This document shows positions 1-7,570 of a stretch of 14,368 nucleotides of DNA, one piece after another. The stretch covers positions 1-14,368 of the forward strand of contig CAZEES010000027.1 of NCBI GenBank assembly GCA_964511265.1. The letters run 5' to 3'. Position 1 is the first letter of the stretch; each line of letters starts with the position of its first letter. The notes beneath the pieces are model-generated. The model searched no databases. It saw nothing but the letters and a program-made list of their open reading frames with translations, and was not told the DNA's origin. Position numbers and translations under genes: made by a program. This DNA comes from Nitrosopelagicus sp964511265. GTDB taxonomy: Archaea > Thermoproteota > Nitrososphaeria > Nitrososphaerales > Nitrosopumilaceae.

Positions 1-1238
1 GTTTTGATAAATCTCATTGTGTGTGTTGTAACTGGTTCTGTAAAGTCACCACCAGATGGAGATACGGCACCTACTAGAGATACTGAACCGTCTCTTTCAG
101 GAGAACCTTTTGCTTGAACACGTCCTGCTCTTTCATAAAATTCTGCTAATCTTGATGCTAAATATGATGGATAACCTTCTTCTGCAGGCATCTCTTCTAA
201 TCTTCCTGACATTTCTCTTAATGCTTCTGCCCATCTGCTTGTAGAATCTGCTACAAGTACAACGTCATAACCCATGTCACGATAATATTCTGCAATTGTT
301 ACACCAGTGTAGATACTTGCTTCTCTTGCTGCTACTGGCATGTTACTTGTATTTGCAACAAGTACTGTTCTGTCCATGAGTGGTTTTCCAGTTCTTGGAT
401 CTTTGAGTTCTGGGAATTCAACAAGTACTTCAGTCATCTCGTTACCTCTTTCACCGCATCCAATGTAGACTACAACTTGAGAGTCAGCCCATTTTGCAAT
501 TTGATGTAGTGTTACAGTTTTACCAGTACCAAATGCTCCTGGAATTGAACCAGTACCGCCTTTTGCTAATGGGAAAAATGTGTCGATAACTCTTTGACCA
601 GTTAGTAGTGGTACGGTTGGATCATATCTTTTGAGATATGGTCGTGGTTGTCTTACAGGCCATTTGTGATACATCTTTAGTTGTGTTGATTGACCATCTT
701 TTTCTACAGTTGCAATTTCTGTTTCTAATGCATAATCTCCTTCAGAGACAATTTTTGTAATTTTTCCACCTTTGTGATCTGGTGGAACTAGGATTTTATG
801 TTCAATTAATGATGATTCTGGAACAGTTCCAATAATGTTTCCTGCTTCAACTTCATCACCAACTTCTACAGTTGGAGTGAAATGATATTCTTTTTCCATG
901 TCAACAGGCGTGGTTGTGATACCTCTACCAATGAATGAGCCTGACTTGTCAGCCAAGTCTTTTAGTGGTCTCTGAATTCCGTCATAAATTTGACCGATGA
1001 TTCCAGGTCCTAGTAAAACACTAAGAGGATTTCCAGTACCAACTACTGGTTCACCAGGTTTTAGACCGCTTGTTGATTCATAAACTTGAATAAATGCTAC
1101 ATCGCCAGTGAGACGAATTACTTCACCAATTAATTTTGCTTCTCCGACAGATACAGTCTCATACATTTTTGCATCAGACATACCATCAGCTTTAACTGCG
1201 GGTCCGCTAATCCATACAATTTTTCCTTGTGCTGCCAT
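1..1238 (-). CDS. atpA: A-type ATP synthase catalytic subunit A (partial, C-terminus off the left edge)
   Basis: Catalytic nucleotide-binding subunit of the A1 head, which makes ATP from ADP and phosphate as protons (or Na+) flow through the membrane sector. The visible part is 412 codons, about 70% of the usual length of just under 600; the frame stays open to base 1. The N-terminal beta-barrel begins MAAQGKIVWISGPAVKA. The P-loop is GAFGTGKT at residues 234-241 (bases 516-539), followed by GCGERGNEM with the catalytic Glu region, then VADSTSRWAEALRE and the SPSGGDFTEPV segment near the edge. Archaeal A subunits usually have GPFGSGKT; here Pro is Ala and Ser238 is Thr, nearer the V-ATPase form. 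The ATG lies one base after the atpE stop (TGATATG), so the two are one transcript, probably continuing into atpB and atpD off the window (inference). Confidence 0.97.
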   Translation of the reverse strand, partial: MAAQGKIVWISGPAVKADGMSDAKMYETVSVGEAKLIGEVIRLTGDVAFIQVYESTSGLKPGEPVVGTGNPLSVLLGPGIIGQIYDGIQRPLKDLADKSGSFIGRGITTTPVDMEKEYHFTPTVEVGDEVEAGNIIGTVPESSLIEHKILVPPDHKGGKITKIVSEGDYALETEIATVEKDGQSTQLKMYHKWPVRQPRPYLKRYDPTVPLLTGQRVIDTFFPLAKGGTGSIPGAFGTGKTVTLHQIAKWADSQVVVYIGCGERGNEMTEVLVEFPELKDPRTGKPLMDRTVLVANTSNMPVAAREASIYTGVTIAEYYRDMGYDVVLVADSTSRWAEALREMSGRLEEMPAEEGYPSYLASRLAEFYERAGRVQAKGSPERDGSVSLVGAVSPSGGDFTEPVTTHTMRFIK

Positions 1239-1239
1239 A

Positions 1240-1839
1240 TCAATTACCTAGGTTGAATTGTGCTGCAATATCTTTTCTAATTAAAGGTTTCAATAATTCA
1301 ATTCTTGCATCGATGGTATTATCAAAGCTCATCGAACCATCTTTGGATGTTACTTTCACTCCACCCATGCAATCAATCAGATCACTTGATAGTTCTGCTC
1401 CAGAAATATTTGAAACAGCAGATTGAACCACATCTTTGTCTTTAGAATTTGTGTAAACTATAACGTCACTGGTGTTTAATGCAGATGTTGCTTCAGTAAG
1501 TAATTTTGTAATTAAGTTTGAATAATCAGAATTTCTATCCATATTTGCGATCTTTTCTTTTGCTTTTTCAAGCACTTTTTCAGCAGATTCTTGTACAATG
1601 AGAAGTGCTTTGTTTCTGGCCTCTAGATCGGCACTTCCGACGATCTGTTTTTCAATTTTGTCGGCTTCTTTTTTACCATCAGAGATGATCTTCTCATATT
1701 CTTCTTCAAGCATAGACAATGAATCGGAGAGAGTGTTCTGAGCATCTGCAAGTGAATTTTTTAAACTTTGAGAGAATTCTGATGAATTACGGTCTAAAAC
1801 TTGATCAATTGTGGATTCTAGCGCAGAATTTGATGGCAA
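1240..1839 (-). CDS. atpE: A-type ATP synthase peripheral-stalk subunit E
   Basis: Subunit E forms, with another coiled-coil subunit, the peripheral stalk that holds the A1 head still against rotation. The 199 residues match the family length. Residues 1 to about 105 are a long charged helix typical of the stalk; the C-terminal globular domain carries the family signature MGG (158-160) and DNTIDARIE (173-181), including Arg179. The start is a TTG: no in-frame ATG lies between it and the upstream TAA, and a TATA-like TTAAAATT lies about 27 bases upstream, which fits a leaderless message beginning at this codon. It is first in the atpE-atpA operon and divergent from atpI. Family call is strong; the TTG start is inferred. 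Confidence 0.94.
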   Translation of the reverse strand: MPSNSALESTIDQVLDRNSSEFSQSLKNSLADAQNTLSDSLSMLEEEYEKIISDGKKEADKIEKQIVGSADLEARNKALLIVQESAEKVLEKAKEKIANMDRNSDYSNLITKLLTEATSALNTSDVIVYTNSKDKDVVQSAVSNISGAELSSDLIDCMGGVKVTSKDGSMSFDNTIDARIELLKPLIRKDIAAQFNLGN

Positions 1840-1929
1840 TGCATCCCGTTTTTTAGATTTGAATTTTAATGTTTAGTATAGAGAACATTTGGAAAGATAT
1901 TAAAAACACAGACATGGCGTTTCCGTATC
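1840..1929. promoter_or_regulatory. Divergent promoter region between atpE and atpI
   Basis: This 90-base gap holds promoters in both directions. For atpE (minus strand) a TTAAAATT element occupies about 1863-1870, centred 27 bases from the TTG start. For atpI (plus strand) TTAAAAA occupies 1900-1906, centred 27 bases from its TTG start. That spacing is what archaeal TATA boxes show relative to transcription start, so both messages are predicted to be leaderless. The shared region could coordinate stalk/head and membrane subunit transcription; no clear operator is seen. Confidence 0.7.
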
Positions 1930-4029
1930 TTGGTAGTGGCAGATTTAAAGATTGGAACCGTCATTTTACCTAGATCGGAGACACCACAAATTGTTTCTAG
2001 ATTAACAGAATTCGAGTGGTTTCATAAAATAGACTCCACATCAGAGACAGTCACGCCTGAAGTTGACGATATCCTGCTAAAAGCCCAACAGACATTCCAA
2101 GAAATTGACGAAGTCATCAAAGGATTGGAGATCCCAAGAGAAGTTGGAATGATGGAAATCTTGTTCAAAGGGACGGTTTTCAAAAAAGAGAATCAAGAAC
2201 TTGACGAGCTAGAAAAGATGGTACAAGACATCGCAAAAAAGGCGCCAGGAATTATTGATGCACCTGCAAAGTTACTCAAAGAGCAGGAAGAGTACAAAAA
2301 AGAGATCAGTGATTTTACAACTCTAAAAGATGCATTAGAAGTAGTAAAGAAACTAAACATAGATCTCACCGGATTTGGGCTAATGAAGCAATTTTACACA
2401 AATCTGTTCATTGTTCAGACAAAAGACATTGATGAAATTAGAAGAACGTTAGATAATGTTACAATTAACCAGTATGATTTGAATACAAAAGAAGAATCTG
2501 CATTGATCGTTATTGCAGATGTTGCAAACTTGGAGAAGATCCTCAAAGTGATGCGTAGTTTTAACGCAAACCCATTTTCCATTCCAGAAGGAGTAGAGCA
2601 GGTTCCAACAAAGGCATATGCAACTGCAGAATTGAAGATTAAAGAATTTCAGGAGAAGCACAAGAAAGTTTCAAAAGAAATTGCAAAACTTACAGTAAAG
2701 ATTAGACAAGACATACTAACTTTGCATGAAAGGTCACAAGTTGCAAAAGATGTTTTGGAATTGTTAAGAAAACCTGGCGGAACAAGAAACTTTGCAGTAA
2801 TTCAAGGATATATCCCAAAAAAGATGGAGAAGAAATTCAAAGAGACCACAGGAAAATGGATGTCCATTGTAGAAGATGTCTCTGATCCTGAACTAGTCAA
2901 AAAGAAGCCGACTCTGTTTGATAACAAAATTTTTGTTAGAACATTTGAAGTAATCACACAAAGCCAGGGAATTCCAAAGAGAGGTGAATCAGACCCAACA
3001 CCAATGATAGCATTGATGTGGCCAATATTTTACGGATTGATGTTTGCAGACTTGGGTCATGGTTTATTATTAATGGGATTAGGTCTAGTCTTCAAACTGA
3101 AAGGACAAGGAAATCTTTCAAGATGGGGAATGTTAATTGCAATCTCTGGAGCATCTGCTGCGATAGCGGGAGTTGGAACGGGAGAGATGTTTGGATTCCA
3201 TATCGATCATATTCAACCATTTGAAGGAATCTTGGAAGAAGGTGGCGCATTACACTCAGTTTCGTGGCTAGTTGGAGCAATTAGCGTTGCAGAACTAAAC
3301 TTTGACCAGGTAATTATGATTCTAAAGGTTTCATTATTTTTGGGAATAATTCACATTCTTTGGGCGTTTGCGTTACATATCAAAAAATTGTATCAAGATG
3401 GACACAAAACCACTATGATTACAGAAGCAATTCCAAATGTTACACTTTACGGAGGAATTGTCGTCATCATGATGTGTGCAATTGGTTCAGGTTATGATGT
3501 AATGAACATGTATTCAAAAATACATACAGAGGCAGTTCCATGGGTTACCGTTTTCCTTGGCGATTGGGCACAAGTTTGGATCATTACAAGAATTGCAGGG
3601 GTGATCATCATTGCATCAATTGTGGTCATGATGATTGGAGGATTAAAACACATCAAAGCACATCCAGAAGAAGGAGGAAGTCCAGCAAACGTCTTCATGG
3701 AAGTTTTACTTGGAAAGAGTGTCGAGTGTCTTGCACATACAATCAGTTATGCTCGGCTCGGAATCATGCTGCTTGTGCATGCGGCGCTGCTACTTACAGT
3801 AAATAATTCATTTGCATCATTAGGTGGAGCAGAATCTCCAGGTGCACTAGCATTACTCATTGGTGGAAACATCGGAATCATGATGATTGAGGGATTAATT
3901 GTATACATCCAGTCTCTAAGGCTTCACTTGTACGAATTTTTCACAAAATGGTATGATGGTGGTGCGGAGCCATTCAAACAAATAACGCCAGAAATGTTCT
4001 ACAACCAATTCAAGTGGAACAGAAAATAA
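1930..4029 (+). CDS. atpI: A-type ATP synthase membrane subunit a (AtpI)
   Basis: Membrane subunit forming the ion half-channels against the rotor ring. The 699 residues fit the family: a cytosolic N-terminal half (1 to about 350) with coiled-coil stretches around 85-140 and 230-275, then a membrane half starting near TPMIALMWPIFYGLMFADLG (357-376). The essential arginine is Arg609 in TISYARLG, equivalent to the conserved Arg of the SYxR motif in V-ATPase subunit a. The last helix region shows EGLIVYIQSLRLHLYEFF (654-671) and the GGAEPFK tail motif. Initiation is read as TTG at 1930, 27 bases from the TATA centre; GTG at 1936 is an alternative. An ATG at 1914 is out of frame. It is transcribed away from atpE-atpA and ends 5 bases before a convergent small gene. 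Confidence 0.96.
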   Translation: MVVADLKIGTVILPRSETPQIVSRLTEFEWFHKIDSTSETVTPEVDDILLKAQQTFQEIDEVIKGLEIPREVGMMEILFKGTVFKKENQELDELEKMVQDIAKKAPGIIDAPAKLLKEQEEYKKEISDFTTLKDALEVVKKLNIDLTGFGLMKQFYTNLFIVQTKDIDEIRRTLDNVTINQYDLNTKEESALIVIADVANLEKILKVMRSFNANPFSIPEGVEQVPTKAYATAELKIKEFQEKHKKVSKEIAKLTVKIRQDILTLHERSQVAKDVLELLRKPGGTRNFAVIQGYIPKKMEKKFKETTGKWMSIVEDVSDPELVKKKPTLFDNKIFVRTFEVITQSQGIPKRGESDPTPMIALMWPIFYGLMFADLGHGLLLMGLGLVFKLKGQGNLSRWGMLIAISGASAAIAGVGTGEMFGFHIDHIQPFEGILEEGGALHSVSWLVGAISVAELNFDQVIMILKVSLFLGIIHILWAFALHIKKLYQDGHKTTMITEAIPNVTLYGGIVVIMMCAIGSGYDVMNMYSKIHTEAVPWVTVFLGDWAQVWIITRIAGVIIIASIVVMMIGGLKHIKAHPEEGGSPANVFMEVLLGKSVECLAHTISYARLGIMLLVHAALLLTVNNSFASLGGAESPGALALLIGGNIGIMMIEGLIVYIQSLRLHLYEFFTKWYDGGAEPFKQITPEMFYNQFKWNRK

Positions 4030-4034
4030 TCATT

Positions 4035-4238
4035 CTATAATTCTGACCTTACATTTTCCATTTTTTGTGCAAAATAAAAACAGACTACAACACCTACTAT
4101 TCCAACTACGATAAACGGAATTGACATGGTAAAAGTTTCAGTAGTAAAACCATAAAACATTATCAAATTACTTGGAATAATTCCTGCAATACTCCCAAAA
4201 ATGCAACCTATCAGAATAACAACAAACTTGGGAATCAC
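4035..4238 (-). CDS. Small two-helix membrane protein, unrecognised
   Basis: A 67-residue protein with two hydrophobic spans (about residues 4-30 and 38-60) and a short charged tail ending AQKMENVRSEL; most likely an inner-membrane hairpin. No family is recognised. The start is GTG at 4238. A TATATAG-type element on the minus strand (about 4259-4266) is centred roughly 25 bases upstream, supporting the GTG and a leaderless message. It follows the sulfurtransferase gene on the same strand by 35 bases but seems to have its own promoter, and faces the end of atpI with only 5 bases between, so the 3' ends of the two messages must overlap. The membrane character beside atpI is suggestive only; function is unknown. 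Confidence 0.65.
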   Translation of the reverse strand: MIPKFVVILIGCIFGSIAGIIPSNLIMFYGFTTETFTMSIPFIVVGIVGVVVCFYFAQKMENVRSEL

Positions 4239-4255
4239 ATATGCAATTATTCTCT

Positions 4256-4268
4256 AGATGATATAGGG
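4256..4268 (-). promoter_or_regulatory. TATA element for the 67-residue membrane protein
   Basis: Minus-strand CCCTATATCATC in the 35-base gap after the sulfurtransferase stop. Its centre lies about 25 bases before the GTG at 4238, the archaeal TATA-to-start distance, which is the main support for that start and for independent transcription. Confidence 0.5.
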
Positions 4269-4273
4269 ATTTT

Positions 4274-5050
4274 CTATTTTTCTATAGGAAGGTTTAGGTT
4301 ATTTCCCCATTCTCCCCAGCTACCCAGATACACTTTGACATTTTTGAAGCCAATCTTTTTCAGTGATAGATAGCTGTTTGCAGCGCGATATGCGCCTTGG
4401 CAGTATGTGACAATTGGAGTATCTTTGTCCATTGTGTAGAGAGATTGTAATTCATTGTCAGATTTCAATTTTCCAGAATCATCAAGGTTGTTATTCCAAT
4501 CAATGTTTTTTGCAGTTGGAACATGACCTCCTCGTGCAGCTCTAGGAGTTGTACCATCATACTCATCAGGAGAACGAGCATCAATTATTGTGACTTTTCC
4601 AATGCTTGCATTGAGTTCTTCAAACCCAATAATGATTGATGGGTCAATTGGTGTGGTAAGACTTGATGGCTTGTAGATAGTAGATTCTGTTTGAGTCGGT
4701 AGATTTTCTCCAGTCCATTTTGAGAGACCGCCATCTAACATTTGGACATCTGGATGTGAGAAATAGAGACACAGCCATACACCTCTGGCAGCAAGCATGC
4801 CAGATGTATTATCATAAAAGATGATTTTCTTATTTTCATCAACTCCTGCATAGGATAAGATCTTTCTCATGTGCTCACCAAAACTAACTAATCCATTTTC
4901 AGAGGTGTCAGCCCAATGAAATGAAAATAGATCCAAACTGACAGCACCTGGAATATGACCCTTTGAATAGTCCTTGTAAGAGCGAGCGTCCAATATTAGA
5001 ACTGATTCGTCATGAATAATTTTTTCTAACTTGTTTGTAGAAATGAACAT
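4274..5050 (-). CDS. sseA: Thiosulfate/3-mercaptopyruvate sulfurtransferase (two rhodanese domains)
   Basis: Transfers a sulfane sulfur from thiosulfate or 3-mercaptopyruvate to an acceptor through a cysteine persulfide in the cytosol. The 258 residues carry two rhodanese domains: N-terminal (about 1-125; VLILDARSYKDY, GHIPGAVSLD and the non-catalytic loop YDNTSGMLAARG) and C-terminal (about 140-255; IIDARSPDEYDG, GGHVPTAKNID). The catalytic loop is CQGAYR with Cys217, so the second domain is the active one, as in the SseA/TST family. The loop matches neither textbook version exactly (CRKGVT for rhodanese, CGSGVT for mercaptopyruvate sulfurtransferase), so the donor cannot be assigned. No signal peptide is seen. 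The ATG sits about 25 bases after a TTTTTATT box, implying a leaderless transcript. Neighbours give no clear sulfur pathway. Confidence 0.9.
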   Translation of the reverse strand: MFISTNKLEKIIHDESVLILDARSYKDYSKGHIPGAVSLDLFSFHWADTSENGLVSFGEHMRKILSYAGVDENKKIIFYDNTSGMLAARGVWLCLYFSHPDVQMLDGGLSKWTGENLPTQTESTIYKPSSLTTPIDPSIIIGFEELNASIGKVTIIDARSPDEYDGTTPRAARGGHVPTAKNIDWNNNLDDSGKLKSDNELQSLYTMDKDTPIVTYCQGAYRAANSYLSLKKIGFKNVKVYLGSWGEWGNNLNLPIEK

Positions 5051-5069
5051 GAGATGGATTTTTCATTGT

Positions 5070-5081
5070 ACAATAAAAAGT
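5070..5081 (-). promoter_or_regulatory. TATA element for the sulfurtransferase gene
   Basis: Minus-strand CTTTTTATTG, centred near 5075, about 25-27 bases before the ATG at 5050. The spacing predicts transcription starting at or next to the start codon. Confidence 0.55.
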
Positions 5082-5107
5082 AGTTTAGCATCCGCTGTTT
5101 GGAAAAT

Positions 5108-5130
5108 CTAAAAAAAGAAAAAAAGAAAAT
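5108..5130 (-). terminator. Oligo-T terminator after amt
   Basis: Just past the amt stop (5141-5143) the minus strand reads runs of T broken by single C bases (TTTTCTTTTTTTCTTTTTTT). Archaeal RNA polymerase ends transcripts at such oligo-T tracts without needing a strong hairpin, so this is the likely amt terminator. It also insulates the sulfurtransferase promoter just beyond it. Confidence 0.7.
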
Positions 5131-5140
5131 TGGTTTTTTT

Positions 5141-6721
5141 CTATTCGTTTACGTATGCTCTTTCACCGTTCTGTGAGAGGTCGAGTCCGATTTCCTCCTC
5201 TTTTGGAGTGACTCTGATTCCTCCAGGCCAAACTGCATCCATAACCTTGAAGATTATAATGGAGATACCAAATGCATATGCAATTGACATTCCTGCAGCA
5301 ACTATTGAGATTGCTTGTTGTTCATAACCTTCTGGTGTGCCAGTCCATGCGCCAATACCGTCGCCTGTGTCCCAAATATGTGGGCTAGCTAGTGTACCAG
5401 TTAAGATAGCACCTGTCAAACCACCCATACCGTGGACTCCCCAAACATCGAGGGCATCGTCCCATTTTCGAGCGTTCTTGAATGCAACACATCCATAACA
5501 AACTGTACCTGCAGCAATGCCGATAATTATTGCAGCCATTGGTCCAACCCAACCAGATGCTGGTGTGATTGCGACTAAGCCTGCTACGGCTCCTGTTGCG
5601 GCACCTACTATGCTAGGTTTGCCGGTGTGTGCCCATGACATCAACAGCCACGTTACTACCGCCATACCTGTAGCAGTGTTTGTAACTGTCCATGCGCTTA
5701 CAGTGATTCCATCAGCCATTACTTCGCTTCCAGCGTTAAAGCCGAACCAGCCGAACCATAGAATTGATGCACCAAGAACTACCATAGGTACATTGTGTGG
5801 TTCCATTGGAACTTTGCCATATCCTAATCTTCTTCCGAGGACTAGGGCGCCTGCGAGTGCTGTAAATCCTGATGAAATGTGAACCACAGTTCCGCCAGCG
5901 AAGTCAAGTGCATACGATGGTGACAGGTCTGGATTGAAGTCTAGACTTCCACCGCCGATGTAGCCACCGCCCCATACCCAATGACAAATTGGGTCATAGA
6001 CGAATGTTCCCCATAAGAGAACAAATACTACAATAGCACTGAATTTCATACGGTCAACTAAACCACCAACAATGAGTGCTGGTGTGATGATTGCGAAAGT
6101 ACATTGGAACATAGCAAATAGTTGGTGAGGAATAGTTCCTGGCCAAGTATCACTACATACATCTCCTTCCTTCATCGTTTGCATTTGGTAGTAGTGTGCC
6201 CAAGTGTCTTCACATGGACTTGGAGCACCTAATGGTGCCCAGTGTGAGACATTGTTAAAGCCAACATAATCAAGGTTGCCCATGAATAAGTTTGCGTCAC
6301 TGTCTACTCCGCCGAATGCAAGTGAATAGCCCCACAATACCCATTGTACACTCATGAGACCCATGATAATGAACACCATGCCAATTGTGTTGACTGCGTT
6401 CTTTGATCTTGCTAATCCTCCGTAGAAGAATGCAACACCTGGGGTCATGAAAAGTACTAGAGAGCTTGCGGTCAGCATCCAAGCCATGTCACCTGTATCT
6501 ACATAACAGTACATGTCTGGAACGCCGTCATCATCAGTGTCGTACCAACATTCGTTTGGGTTACCGGTATAGATACCAGCACCACCATCGGGATCACCGA
6601 CTACATAGCCGTCCATACCATCAGAGGTTTGTTGGGCATATGCTGTTGATAGAGCACCTGTTGCCGTCATAGCGACTGCGGCCATAAGTATTAGAGCATA
6701 CTTATGGTTTCGAGATTTCAT
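5141..6721 (-). CDS. amt: Ammonium transporter (Amt family) with an extended exported N-terminus
   Basis: Membrane channel/transporter for ammonium; in ammonia oxidisers the substrate feeds assimilation and possibly energy metabolism. 526 residues, over 100 more than typical AmtB. A signal peptide (1-29, ending STAYA) precedes an exported segment with DTDDDGVPD (61-69) between Cys58 and Cys72. The Amt core starts near 78: FFYGGLARSKN (99-109), Asp273 and pore His281 (DFAGGTVVHISSG), FNAGS with Ser332, and second pore His430 (WGVHGMGG). Both twin-His residues are present, so transport should work. An enlarged loop holds Cys170 and Cys189, a possible second disulfide. The tail EEEIGLDLSQNGERAY is the usual cytosolic Amt tail with Asn where HGE is common. 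No glnK/PII gene is adjacent. Nitrosopumilus-type genomes often carry two amt copies; which paralogue this is cannot be told here. Confidence 0.96.
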   Translation of the reverse strand: MKSRNHKYALILMAAVAMTATGALSTAYAQQTSDGMDGYVVGDPDGGAGIYTGNPNECWYDTDDDGVPDMYCYVDTGDMAWMLTASSLVLFMTPGVAFFYGGLARSKNAVNTIGMVFIIMGLMSVQWVLWGYSLAFGGVDSDANLFMGNLDYVGFNNVSHWAPLGAPSPCEDTWAHYYQMQTMKEGDVCSDTWPGTIPHQLFAMFQCTFAIITPALIVGGLVDRMKFSAIVVFVLLWGTFVYDPICHWVWGGGYIGGGSLDFNPDLSPSYALDFAGGTVVHISSGFTALAGALVLGRRLGYGKVPMEPHNVPMVVLGASILWFGWFGFNAGSEVMADGITVSAWTVTNTATGMAVVTWLLMSWAHTGKPSIVGAATGAVAGLVAITPASGWVGPMAAIIIGIAAGTVCYGCVAFKNARKWDDALDVWGVHGMGGLTGAILTGTLASPHIWDTGDGIGAWTGTPEGYEQQAISIVAAGMSIAYAFGISIIIFKVMDAVWPGGIRVTPKEEEIGLDLSQNGERAYVNE

Positions 6722-6742
6722 TGATCAAAATCGCTTGGTGAA

Positions 6743-6753
6743 CGTATATAATG
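6743..6753 (-). promoter_or_regulatory. TATA element for amt
   Basis: The minus strand carries CATTATATACG; the core TATATAAT on the plus strand spans 6745-6752, centred 27 bases before the amt ATG. This is the best TATA match in the window and predicts a strong leaderless transcript. A second A/T box (GATATAAAATT on the plus strand, about 6759-6769) lies just upstream. Confidence 0.7.
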
Positions 6754-6858
6754 TTTAAGATATAAAATTCACTCTTAGTGTAAATTATTATATTCTAGTA
6801 TATTGTGATAGTAACATAAAATGAATAGATTATGTCATATAATGAGGCAAAATGAGAG

Positions 6859-7524
6859 ATGAAATCAGAGAAAACACGATTAGCGATATTTGATACGTTC
6901 AAAACAAAGAGAGAACAGATCACAGGCGAGGCATCTAGACAAAGAGCAATCATTCAACACTTGTCAAATTCAACGAATTCCGCATCAAAGACGCGAACTG
7001 CCATCTCTCAAAGCATAGCAGAAAAAAACAAGATCTTGTGGAAGAACATCTATTCAGGAATATTCAGAGATCTGGATGAAGTTCTATTGCCATTGGGGAT
7101 AGTTGAAGAAGAAGGTAGACTTCCTCTCAAAAGAGGACCAAAAGCACTCCAGCAAAATGGAATGCCATTTTATCACTTGACAAAAAAAGGAATGATTGTT
7201 TCATTGGCAATAGACAGTTTTTCAGAGAGGAAAAAAATTCTCAGAGGGGTAATTCATCAGGCCGATGATGATGAAAAACAGGCATTTGAGATTATGGAAA
7301 AACTAGTCAAGATTGCCCCACACTTTGCTTTCTCAGTTTTTGAGAGATACGTCAAGGCATATTGTGAGAGTAAGCTGGACAATCTACTTCCATTTACAGT
7401 AGAAAATGTGAGCAAGTCAACAGATGATTCAGCTCAAATTCAAATGGAGTTACTAGAGGGATTTTCGAAAATTTCCAAGTCAGATCGGGATCAAACCATT
7501 GATTTTCTAAAGAAAATTGGCTGA
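6859..7524 (+). CDS. Conserved-looking protein with a winged-helix-like segment; possible regulator
   Basis: A 221-residue soluble protein, family not recognised. Residues 1-60 are basic and Ser/Thr rich. About 62-120 looks like the second half of a winged-helix domain: an amphipathic helix IYSGIFRDLDEVLLPLGIVE, then a basic, Gly/Pro-containing strand region (LPLKRGPKALQQNG), then FYHLTKKGMIVSLAI, the 'Y-x-LT-xx-G' ending typical of winged helices. The rest (125-221) is predicted helical (SERKKIL, EKQAFEIMEKLVK, ELLEGFSKISKSDRD) and may be an oligomerisation or ligand region. It is divergent from amt across 137 bases, which would suit a local regulator, but that is inference. No clean TATA box sits 27 bases before the ATG; ACATAAAATG (6814-6823) would give a leader of roughly 15 bases. 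Confidence 0.75.
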   Translation: MKSEKTRLAIFDTFKTKREQITGEASRQRAIIQHLSNSTNSASKTRTAISQSIAEKNKILWKNIYSGIFRDLDEVLLPLGIVEEEGRLPLKRGPKALQQNGMPFYHLTKKGMIVSLAIDSFSERKKILRGVIHQADDDEKQAFEIMEKLVKIAPHFAFSVFERYVKAYCESKLDNLLPFTVENVSKSTDDSAQIQMELLEGFSKISKSDRDQTIDFLKKIG

Positions 7525-7535
7525 GATATTTAACA

Positions 7536-7549
7536 AACATTTAAAATCA
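7536..7549 (+). promoter_or_regulatory. TATA element for atpC
   Basis: TTTAAAAT at 7540-7547, centred 28 bases before the atpC ATG at 7571, in the 46-base gap after the winged-helix-like gene. It predicts separate, leaderless transcription of atpC and its downstream partner. Confidence 0.6.
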
Positions 7550-7570
7550 GTTCATCGCGAGAAAAGCTAA

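Noticed and set aside
1914..1916. ATG upstream of atpI as a start
   Set aside because: It is in a different frame from AtpI and only about 11 bases from the TATA box.
5517..5882. 121-codon open frame on the plus strand inside amt
   Set aside because: It is exactly antisense to the well-supported Amt core; its Ala/Pro-rich peptide is what the complement of a membrane protein yields, and no promoter fits.
6770..6780. CACT-CTT-AGTG short dyad in the amt upstream region
   Set aside because: Only four paired bases in AT-rich DNA; easily chance.
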